From an uncultured Porphyromonadaceae bacterium (GTDB lineage Bacteria; Bacteroidota; Bacteroidia; Bacteroidales; Muribaculaceae), in contig CAMWMW010000171.1 in the NCBI GenBank assembly GCA_947175455.1, positions 1 to 5,101 on the forward strand: a stretch of DNA of 5,101 nucleotides. Reading direction: 5' to 3'. Below, piece by piece: positions 1-5,101 of the stretch. The position numbers and the translations under genes are program-made. The notes below the pieces were generated by a model, which was not told the DNA's origin, did no database searches, and saw only the letters and a list, made by a program, of their open reading frames with translations. Position 1 is the stretch's first letter. Every line of letters begins with the position of its first letter.

Positions 1-994
1 GCTGCAGGGTGTGGCGCAACGCGGCAAAATGCCGAGGTTCGTCGGCAAGCAGCTCGCAGAGTGGATATATGACAAGAAGGCAGTCTCTTTTGACGAGATG
101 GCAAATATCTCCAAAAAGAACAAGCAATGGCTTTCGGAGAATTACGAAATAGGCCGTGAGGCTCCTTCTGCGGCTCACAAATCATCGGACGGCACAGTCA
201 AGTACCTGTTTAAAGTCGGTAACGGTAACGCCATAGAGTCGGTGTATATTCCCGACAAAGACCGTGCCACGTTATGCGTGTCGAGTCAGGTCGGCTGCAA
301 GATGAACTGCTATTTCTGTGCGACAGGGCGCATGGGATTCAAGGCAAACCTCACGGCTTCGCAGATCATGAACCAGATTCTGAGTATTCCTCCCGCTCCT
401 AAGAAAGGATACGAACCCATGAACCCTCTGACCAATATAGTCTTTATGGGAATGGGGGAGCCGCTTGACAACTTCAGCGAAGTGAAGAAGGTAATCGAGA
501 TTCTGACCGCACCCTGGGGTCTTGCCTGGAGTCCGAAACGCATTACGGTGTCTTCTGTCGGAAAACTTCCACAGCTCAGGGAACTGCTTGAAGAGACACA
601 GGTGCATGTGGCGATAAGCGTTCACACCGCCGATGCCTCCCAGCGCGAATCCATGATGCCGGCGCAGAAGGCATTCCCGATCTCGACGGTGATGAAGTTG
701 CTTGCCGGTTATGATTTCAGTCATCAGCGTCGTCTTTCACTTGAATATATAATGTGGCGCAATGTGAACGATGATATCGCGCACGCGGAAATGCTTGTGA
801 GGCTTATAGGCCAGGTTGACTGTCGCGTGAATCTGATTCGTTTCCATGCCATTCCCGGAGTGGATCTGGTGCCATGCAGTGAAGACCGGATGCTGATGTT
901 CAGGAGCTATCTAAACTCCAAGGGAATCACAGCCACCATACGCACATCGCGCGGGGAGGATATCGCGGCAGCATGCGGCATGCTTGCCAAATAG
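1..994 (+). CDS. rlmN: Dual-specificity RNA methyltransferase RlmN (5' end cut by window edge)
   Basis: Radical-SAM enzyme that methylates C2 of adenine 2503 in 23S rRNA and, in characterised members, adenine 37 of some tRNAs; cytosolic. Numbering from the GTG at base 11, the [4Fe-4S] motif CKMNCYFC gives C96, C100 and C103. The upstream C89 in ATLCVSSQVGC matches E. coli C118, and C322 in the tail GEDIAAACG matches the methyl-carrying C355. MGMGEPLDN (146-154) is the SAM-binding segment. All catalytic cysteines are therefore present. The frame is open to base 2 (codons L-Q-G-V before that point), and the N-terminal RNA-binding region begins abruptly at RGKMPRFVGKQLAEWIY, so the GTG at 11 is probably internal. 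About 15-20 residues are likely missing (inferred from usual family length). It stops at TAG 992-994 and appears to be transcribed separately from pdxA, although read-through is possible. Cfr-type resistance methyltransferases are related, but the overall sequence fits RlmN. Confidence 0.96.
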   Translation, partial: LQGVAQRGKMPRFVGKQLAEWIYDKKAVSFDEMANISKKNKQWLSENYEIGREAPSAAHKSSDGTVKYLFKVGNGNAIESVYIPDKDRATLCVSSQVGCKMNCYFCATGRMGFKANLTASQIMNQILSIPPAPKKGYEPMNPLTNIVFMGMGEPLDNFSEVKKVIEILTAPWGLAWSPKRITVSSVGKLPQLRELLEETQVHVAISVHTADASQRESMMPAQKAFPISTVMKLLAGYDFSHQRRLSLEYIMWRNVNDDIAHAEMLVRLIGQVDCRVNLIRFHAIPGVDLVPCSEDRMLMFRSYLNSKGITATIRTSRGEDIAAACGMLAK

Positions 995-1018
995 CCGGAC
1001 AGGGGTGTGGCAACCGCC

Positions 1019-1041
1019 TATTCCAAATGAATATTCCAAAT
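1019..1041 (+). repeat. Two 10-bp direct repeats upstream of the pdxA promoter
   Basis: TATTCCAAAT occurs exactly at 1019-1028 and again at 1032-1041, so the copies start 13 bp apart with a GAA spacer. The spacer and the start of the second copy also form the palindrome GAATATTC (1029-1036). The pair lies just after the rlmN stop, about 20 bp upstream of the putative -33 element for pdxA. Tandem sites at such spacing can be operator half-sites or simply chance in an AT-rich gap. No regulator can be named. Confidence 0.45.
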
Positions 1042-1057
1042 CGAAGTGCAAACGTCT

Positions 1058-1073
1058 GAGATTTCAGAATCTC
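1058..1073 (+). other. Small inverted repeat (possible weak terminator or operator)
   Basis: GAGATT (1058-1063) and AATCTC (1068-1073) are perfect reverse complements around a 4-base TCAG loop. A run of five T follows at 1080-1084 after an AT-rich spacer. This could be a weak rlmN terminator, but the stem is only 6 bp with two G/C pairs and the T run is not directly adjacent. It also overlaps the putative -33 promoter element of pdxA, so an operator role is an alternative. Confidence 0.3.
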
Positions 1074-1093
1074 GTATAATTTTTGTAACTTTG
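1062..1093 (+). promoter_or_regulatory. Candidate Bacteroidota-type promoter for pdxA and downstream genes
   Basis: TAACTTTG at 1086-1093 matches the Bacteroidota -7 consensus TAnnTTTG exactly. TTTC at 1062-1065 is a 3-of-4 match to the -33 element TTTG, with a 20-bp spacer that fits the usual spacing. Transcription would start around 1098-1102 (inferred), giving a leader of only about 10-15 bases before the pdxA ATG. This is the only convincing promoter-like sequence seen between genes here, so it may drive pdxA and the following four genes. Confidence 0.5.
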
Positions 1094-1111
1094 GAGGTTA
1101 ATTGAAAAAAT

Positions 1112-2206
1112 ATGGGAAAACCAATAAGAGTGGGTATTACCCACGGCGATATAAACGGCATAGGATATGAGGTCGCCCTAAAGGCTATCTCGGACGAGAG
1201 AGTTCCCGAACTGTTCACTCCTGTGTTCTTCGGAAGTCCTCAGATTGTAGAGAAAGCCCGCAGGGAGTTCAAGCTTGAACTGCTTCCGATACATATTGTA
1301 AAGAATAAAGGTGATATTCGTGACGGGAAACTGAATATTGTCGAGATCGGTGTCACGCACAATGATGTCGAGCCCGGAATTCCGACTGAAAAGTCGGGTA
1401 TGGCGGCAGTCAAGGCACTTGAACTCGCCACAGCGGCTCTTGAAGACGGAGATATCCAGGTGCTTGTGACTGCTCCGATTTCAAAGAAGGCTGTTCAGAG
1501 CGAGGAATTCCGCTTCCCCGGGCATACCGAATATCTTCAGCAGCGTCTCGGCAACGGCGCGCACGCACTGATGGTTCTTTTCAATGACTATCTGAAAGTG
1601 GCGCTTGTCACCACACACCTTCCGCTTTCCAAAGTGCCCGGGACCATTACCCGCAAAAGGGTTCTTGATCAGATTCACAGCTTCGAGCGGGTGCTGAAGA
1701 GTGATTTCACATGCGAACGCCCCAAAATAGCGGTGCTTTCCCTTAATCCACATTGCGGCGACGAGGGTCTTCTCGGCAATGAAGAGAAAGATGAGATCAT
1801 TCCGGCACTTGAGGATGCCAAGAAGGAGGGTATTCTTGTGTTCGGACCATATTCTTCCGATGGCTTTTTCGCTTCTGCCGCATATCGTAACTTCGACGGA
1901 GTGCTTGCGATGTATCATGACCAGGGGCTTGCTCCTTTCAAGGCGATAGCCGGGGATACGGGTGTGAACTTCACCGGTGGACTGCCGTTCGTGCGCACAT
2001 CGCCCGATCATGGCACCGCTTATGATCTCGCATGGAAAGACAAAGCAGATCCGACTTCGATGCGGCAGGCTATCTACAAAGCCATAGACCTTTATCGCAA
2101 CCGGACCGCGCATCAGGCGGCAGCTGCCAATCCATTGCGCAAAGCCCGCACTGAGAAAGGAGCCGACAAAACGATAGACCTTACTAAAGAAGAAATAACA
2201 GAATGA
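1112..2206 (+). CDS. pdxA: 4-hydroxythreonine-4-phosphate dehydrogenase PdxA
   Basis: Metal- and NAD-dependent oxidation of 4-hydroxy-L-threonine phosphate. The product decarboxylates to 3-amino-1-hydroxyacetone 1-phosphate, which PdxJ condenses with deoxyxylulose phosphate on the way to pyridoxal phosphate; cytosolic. Visible motifs are RVGITHGDINGIGYE near the N-terminus, FPGHTEYL (substrate-binding H138, T139), and metal ligands H169 (TTHLPL), H214 (LNPHCGDEG) and H269 (YHDQGLAPFK), then RTSPDHGTAYDLA at 295-307. The N-terminal ITHGD replaces the ITPGE/D of the E. coli type, a variant I believe is normal in Bacteroidota. At 364 residues it is about 35 longer than E. coli PdxA. The excess includes a polar, Ala/Lys/Glu-rich tail from about residue 331. 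The ATG at 1112 puts the motif at the expected N-terminal position. Its last four bases overlap the next gene (ATGA), implying translational coupling to a gene with no known role in vitamin B6 synthesis. Confidence 0.96.
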   Translation: MGKPIRVGITHGDINGIGYEVALKAISDERVPELFTPVFFGSPQIVEKARREFKLELLPIHIVKNKGDIRDGKLNIVEIGVTHNDVEPGIPTEKSGMAAVKALELATAALEDGDIQVLVTAPISKKAVQSEEFRFPGHTEYLQQRLGNGAHALMVLFNDYLKVALVTTHLPLSKVPGTITRKRVLDQIHSFERVLKSDFTCERPKIAVLSLNPHCGDEGLLGNEEKDEIIPALEDAKKEGILVFGPYSSDGFFASAAYRNFDGVLAMYHDQGLAPFKAIAGDTGVNFTGGLPFVRTSPDHGTAYDLAWKDKADPTSMRQAIYKAIDLYRNRTAHQAAAANPLRKARTEKGADKTIDLTKEEITE

Positions 2207-2934
2207 ATTTTGGAATCATAGCCGCCGGCGAAGGTTCGAGGCTTGTGCAGGAGGGCGTGGCTTTTCCAAAGCCTCTCGTTCCTCTCAACGGTGAGCCGAT
2301 GATCGGCAGGCTGATAAGAATATTTCAGGAGAACGGAGCAGAACGGATATGTGTGATAGTAAACGAGCACATGTCGGAAGTCCGGCAATTTGTGGAGAGA
2401 CTTCAGAAAGAATTGCCCGTGCATATAGAGCTTGTGGTCAAGACCACTCCGTCGTCAATGCACAGCTTCTATGAGATCGGCAGGCTTCTCAAAGGACATG
2501 GCCGTTTCATTGTGACCACAGTCGATACGATTTTCAGGGAACCTGATTTTGCAGGTTATGTGCGTGCTTACGAATCAGCGGGCGCGGAAACAGAGGGGAT
2601 GATGGCGGTGACATCGTATGTGGACGATGAGAAACCCCTGTATGTCGAGACAGACAGGGAAATGAATATCACAGCGTTTCTGGATGTTCCTGCGGAGGGT
2701 AAGTCAGATGGAGAGTCGGAGTTTGTTTCCGGAGGCATATACGGACTTGGTGACAAAGCGGTCGATGTGCTCGATGTCTGTCTGACAAACGGAACGAGCC
2801 GCATGCGTAATTATCAGCGCGCTCTTGTCGGGTCCGGCGTTGCGCTCAAGGCATACGACATGGGTAAGATTATTGATGTGGACCATGCCGGTGACATAGA
2901 GAAAGCCGAACGGTTCATAACAACCAATTCCTAA
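2203..2934 (+). CDS. Nucleotidyltransferase (sugar/alcohol-phosphate nucleotidylyltransferase family)
   Basis: GT-A-fold NTP-transferase that probably couples NTP to a phosphorylated alcohol or sugar, releasing pyrophosphate. The N-terminal nucleotide-binding signature is IIAAGEGSR (5-13) followed by FPKPLVPLNGEPMI (21-34). A metal-binding Asp is likely at D108 (TTVDTIF), VSGGIYGL at 175-182 is the core strand-loop, and the C-terminal DVDHAGDIEKAERF (225-238) supplies the second metal-binding Asp (D227). That ending resembles inositol-1-phosphate and phosphocholine cytidylyltransferases (from memory, not a search). At 243 residues it is a minimal single domain without the left-handed beta-helix of GlmU-type enzymes. 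The start overlaps the pdxA stop as ATGA, with no clear Shine-Dalgarno. With a CDP-alcohol phosphotransferase two genes downstream, a cytidylyltransferase supplying its CDP-substrate is the simplest inference. A nucleotide-sugar synthase is the main alternative; nucleotide and acceptor specificity are not determinable here. Confidence 0.82.
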   Translation: MNFGIIAAGEGSRLVQEGVAFPKPLVPLNGEPMIGRLIRIFQENGAERICVIVNEHMSEVRQFVERLQKELPVHIELVVKTTPSSMHSFYEIGRLLKGHGRFIVTTVDTIFREPDFAGYVRAYESAGAETEGMMAVTSYVDDEKPLYVETDREMNITAFLDVPAEGKSDGESEFVSGGIYGLGDKAVDVLDVCLTNGTSRMRNYQRALVGSGVALKAYDMGKIIDVDHAGDIEKAERFITTNS

Positions 2935-2950
2935 CTCCTCACTAAAATAC

Positions 2951-3820
2951 ATGGCAGATATTAAAATTGCGGGAGTGATGCGCGCCGGCGCGTATTCACC
3001 GAACCATATAGGAAATGACGCGGCTATATTCAATGCCGTCGCCGACCAGTTGCGCAAGCGTGGCTGCGAGGTAAGGATTTATAACGAAGAGCAGTTCCAG
3101 AACAGTAACGTTACCGAAGACATCATACTCAATATGTGTCGGGAAAAAGCTTCGATAGAAAAACTGATGCATCTTGAAGACGAAGGCCGTCTTGTAATCA
3201 ATTCCGGCTATGGAATTGAAAACTGCACCAGAGAGAAGATGACAAGGCTTCTTCTCGGCAACGGCATACCTTATCCGGAAAGTCTCATAGTGAATACAAA
3301 CGAGGACGTGCGTGCCGAACTTGAGGAAAACGGATACGGTAAAGTCTGGATAAAACGTGGCGACTTCCATGCCATGCACAAGGAAGACGTGAGCTATTGC
3401 CGCCATTCGCAGGAGGCGCAGGAGGTGCTTCACGAATATTTCTACAGGGGTATCCGCCGTGCCGTGATAAACAAGCATCTCGAAGGAGATCTGATCAAAT
3501 TCTACGGAGTGCAGGGGCAGCCCTGGTTCTTCTGGTTCTATCCTTTCGATGAAGGACACAGCAAATACGGACACGAGGCAATCAACGGCAAGTCACGCGG
3601 ACTCCATTTCGATGAGGACTATCTTAAATCCATATGTCAGAAGGCATCTGAAATAATGGATGTGAAGGTATATGGCGGAGACTGCATAGTCGATCCTGAC
3701 GGGTCGATACGCATAATAGATTTCAACGACTGGCCGAGTTTCGCGCCATGTCGCGCGGAGGCGGCGCCGCATATTGCGAAATGTGTGTTGCAGGCAATAA
3801 AGGAAAGACGCCGCAGATAA
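2951..3820 (+). CDS. ATP-grasp domain protein, substrate unknown
   Basis: ATP-dependent ligase or kinase of the ATP-grasp fold, RimK/glutathione-synthetase-like in layout. An N-terminal alpha/beta lobe (about 1-80) leads to VINSGYGIENCTREKM and LLLGNGIPYPESLIV, the typical linker into the central domain. K135 in VWIKRGDF is the likely ATP-binding lysine. HLEGDLIKFYGV (176-187) carries the adenine-contacting/acidic segment. D244 and IIDFNDWPSF (255-264, D257 and N259) form the Mg-binding end, with Asp replacing the usual Glu of the E-x-N pair. Six aromatics in a row, WFFWFY (192-197), follow the E178 strand. At 289 residues it is a single-domain enzyme with no signal peptide or membrane segment, and it ends in four Arg. 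It starts 16 bases after the nucleotidyltransferase, so is probably cotranscribed. It could ligate an amino acid, or phosphorylate an alcohol in the manner of ITPK inositol kinases; neither is shown. Confidence 0.8.
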   Translation: MADIKIAGVMRAGAYSPNHIGNDAAIFNAVADQLRKRGCEVRIYNEEQFQNSNVTEDIILNMCREKASIEKLMHLEDEGRLVINSGYGIENCTREKMTRLLLGNGIPYPESLIVNTNEDVRAELEENGYGKVWIKRGDFHAMHKEDVSYCRHSQEAQEVLHEYFYRGIRRAVINKHLEGDLIKFYGVQGQPWFFWFYPFDEGHSKYGHEAINGKSRGLHFDEDYLKSICQKASEIMDVKVYGGDCIVDPDGSIRIIDFNDWPSFAPCRAEAAPHIAKCVLQAIKERRRR

Positions 3821-3861
3821 TCACGGGCTGATATTTTAAGGTAGAAATTGCGATTATAGTC

Positions 3862-4821
3862 ATGAACGATAAAAAAGAAAAAAAGTCAGGTTTCAAGGAT
3901 TCCTTGAAATCAATGGATACAGAAGAGACATTTGACCTCATATTCTATCGTCCCATAGGATATATGTGGGCGTTGCTCGCAAAAAAACTTGGGGTGACTC
4001 CCAACGCTATAACCATCGCTTCCATATTTTTAGGTGTGGGAGCAGGCGTGTGTTTCTTTTTCAACGAGAATTCAAGTCCCTGGATAAACTATTTCTGGTG
4101 GAATATAATAGGTGTGTTTTTGCTTGTATGGGCTGATTCCTTCGACAGCGCTGACGGTCAGCTTGCCCGCATGACCAGGCAATATTCCCGAATCGGCAGG
4201 ATACTCGACGGCTTGAGCGGTGACTTCTGGTTTGCCGCCATATACATAGCCATCTGTTTCCGTGAAAACATGACAAGTGAGTTTTTTATGGCGCATCAAT
4301 GGGTAATCTGGGTGATCGCTGTGGTTACGGGAGTCTGTCATGCCGTGCAGGCGGCTATGGGCGACTATTACCGTCAGTTCCATCTCTATTTTCTCAAGGG
4401 GGAGGACGGCAGCGAGCTTGAGCGTGCCGAGTTCCTGTGGGAGAAGTTCCATTCGTTGAGCTGGAAGCACAATTTCTGGCAGAAGCTGACACTTGCGTTT
4501 TACACAAATTATACTGTCGGTCAGGAAAAACGCACTCCCTCTATGCAGAAACTTCGTGCAGCGCTGCGCGAAAAATATGGAAACAGTGTGCCACAGTCGT
4601 TCCGCGATGCATTCAGAGTCAAGAGCAAGCCATTGATGAAATATACCAACATATTGTCGTTCAATACCCGTACTTTCGCGTTGTTCGCCGCAATACTCAT
4701 ATTCCGTATGCCCTGGCTTTACTTCGCTTTCGAACTCACGGTGCTGAATGGCGTTCTGATATATATGATGTGGCGTCATGAACGCATATGCAAATCATTT
4801 CTCACTCAGTTAAACAAATAG
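3862..4821 (+). CDS. CDP-alcohol phosphotransferase family membrane enzyme
   Basis: Integral membrane enzyme that transfers a phospho-alcohol group from a CDP-linked donor to an acceptor alcohol. The family signature is recognisable: PNAITIASIFLG (47-58) opens the first helix, then D95-S-A-D98-G99-x2-A102-R103-x8-G112-x3-D116, ending at D121. The last Asp is five residues after D116 rather than the usual four. Likely membrane helices are about 48-67, 74-91, 118-133, 146-166, 271-284 and 286-303. At 319 residues it is much longer than about 200-residue PgsA-type members: there is a polar N-terminal segment (1-45) and roughly 95 polar residues between the fourth and fifth helices, including DYYRQFHLYF (168-177). 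The ATG at 3862 follows a 41-base gap; no Shine-Dalgarno is well placed. The neighbouring nucleotidyltransferase may make its CDP-donor. Phosphatidylinositol-phosphate-type synthases are one possibility, but the substrates are not identifiable. Confidence 0.88.
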   Translation: MNDKKEKKSGFKDSLKSMDTEETFDLIFYRPIGYMWALLAKKLGVTPNAITIASIFLGVGAGVCFFFNENSSPWINYFWWNIIGVFLLVWADSFDSADGQLARMTRQYSRIGRILDGLSGDFWFAAIYIAICFRENMTSEFFMAHQWVIWVIAVVTGVCHAVQAAMGDYYRQFHLYFLKGEDGSELERAEFLWEKFHSLSWKHNFWQKLTLAFYTNYTVGQEKRTPSMQKLRAALREKYGNSVPQSFRDAFRVKSKPLMKYTNILSFNTRTFALFAAILIFRMPWLYFAFELTVLNGVLIYMMWRHERICKSFLTQLNK

Positions 4822-4826
4822 GCAAT

Positions 4827-5101
4827 ATGGAAATAAAAGGTATAATTTTCGATTACGGCGGCACGCTTGACACCGGAGGCGACCATTGGAGCGAAGTCAT
4901 ATGGAGTGCGTACGGTAAGGCTGGAGTCGCCGTGAATAAGGCGGAGTTCCGGGAAGCGTACGTATTTGCCGAGAGGGAACTTGCGCGAACAAGACATATC
5001 CTTCCGGAACATGATTTCGGCGATCTTCTGCTTATCAAGATGCGACTTGAGTTGCAGTGGCTTTCCGAACAGGGGCTTTTCCCTTCTGCGCAGGTTGAGG
5101 C
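4827..5101 (+). CDS. HAD-superfamily hydrolase, N-terminal fragment (runs off the window)
   Basis: Only the first 91 codons are present and the frame stays open to the window end. The start MEIKGIIFDYGGTLDTGG holds HAD motif I, with nucleophile D9 and T13. Residues from about 16 onward (HWSEVIWSAYGKAGV and on to LELQWLSEQGLF) look like the helical cap inserted after motif I in C1-type HAD enzymes. Motifs II-IV lie outside the window. The second Asp of the canonical DxDGT is Gly here (G11). That occurs in some HAD enzymes, for example the DLGNV motif of the sugar-phosphatase YihX, so activity is not excluded. It starts 5 bases after the CDP-alcohol phosphotransferase stop without a Shine-Dalgarno, so is probably in the same operon. 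A phosphatase acting on the pathway product or a precursor is the natural guess, but substrate and activity are unproven. Confidence 0.85.
   Translation, partial: MEIKGIIFDYGGTLDTGGDHWSEVIWSAYGKAGVAVNKAEFREAYVFAERELARTRHILPEHDFGDLLLIKMRLELQWLSEQGLFPSAQVE

Noticed and set aside
11..13. GTG as the true start of rlmN
   Set aside because: The frame is open through base 2 and the protein at this GTG begins in the middle of the conserved N-terminal region; the start lies before the window.
1093..1097. GGAGG as Shine-Dalgarno for pdxA
   Set aside because: It ends 14 bases before the ATG, too far for normal use, and overlaps the TAACTTTG promoter element; Bacteroidota genes often lack such sites.
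1481..2113. Antisense reading frame of 210 codons inside pdxA
   Set aside because: The sense strand carries all PdxA metal and substrate residues; the reverse frame is a codon-bias shadow.
2981..2992. Perfect 12-bp GC palindrome CGCGCCGGCGCG near the start of the ATP-grasp gene
   Set aside because: It falls in codons for M-R-A-G-A, has no loop for a stable hairpin, and is probably a by-product of GC-rich Arg/Ala/Gly codons.
3821..3861. Possible promoter or terminator in the 41-base gap before the phosphotransferase gene
   Set aside because: No TAnnTTTG element, no convincing stem-loop with a T run; nothing supports a transcription break here.
4072..4779. Long antisense reading frame of 235 codons
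   Set aside because: It lies wholly inside the CDP-alcohol phosphotransferase gene, whose sense frame has clear family motifs; the antisense protein shows no recognisable domain.
4437..4781. + strand reading frame of 114 codons in another frame of the phosphotransferase gene
   Set aside because: No start signal or domain, and the overlapping frame has a coherent membrane protein with family motifs.

Overview
The window looks like ordinary chromosome from a Bacteroidota bacterium, most likely order Bacteroidales. A Muribaculaceae-type gut organism is a guess based on the moderate GC content and protein style. Other support comes from the Bacteroidota-style promoter (TAnnTTTG type) ahead of pdxA and the near absence of Shine-Dalgarno sequences before the genes. 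Six genes are visible, all on the + strand and tightly packed. There are no RNA genes, insertion sequences, CRISPR arrays or phage genes, and no gene-free stretch longer than about 120 bases.

Layout: (1) 1-994, rlmN, the 23S rRNA/tRNA adenine-C2 methyltransferase, cut at its 5' end by the window edge. (2) 995-1111, a 117-base gap with a 10-bp direct repeat, a small inverted repeat and a candidate promoter. (3) 1112-2206, pdxA of the DXP-dependent pyridoxal-phosphate pathway. (4) 2203-2934, a nucleotidyltransferase overlapping pdxA by 4 bases. (5) 2951-3820, an ATP-grasp enzyme of unknown substrate. (6) 3862-4821, a membrane CDP-alcohol phosphotransferase. (7) 4827-5101, the first 91 codons of a HAD-superfamily hydrolase running off the window.

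The two housekeeping genes are routine. The interesting part is 2203-5101: a nucleotidyltransferase, an ATP-grasp enzyme, a CDP-alcohol phosphotransferase and a HAD protein in a row. Together these would suit a pathway that activates a phosphorylated alcohol as a CDP derivative, transfers it onto a second alcohol or lipid at the membrane, and trims or decorates the product. The logic resembles the inositol-1-phosphate cytidylyltransferase / CDP-inositol transferase pair that makes di-myo-inositol phosphate in hyperthermophiles, and also bacterial phosphoinositol-lipid synthesis. Neither the alcohol nor the acceptor can be read from this sequence. Two enzymes carry departures from textbook catalytic motifs: the CDP-alcohol signature has one extra residue before its last Asp, and the HAD protein has Gly in place of the second Asp. 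The cluster is therefore a reasonable candidate for an uncharacterised headgroup or solute pathway, but that remains inference.
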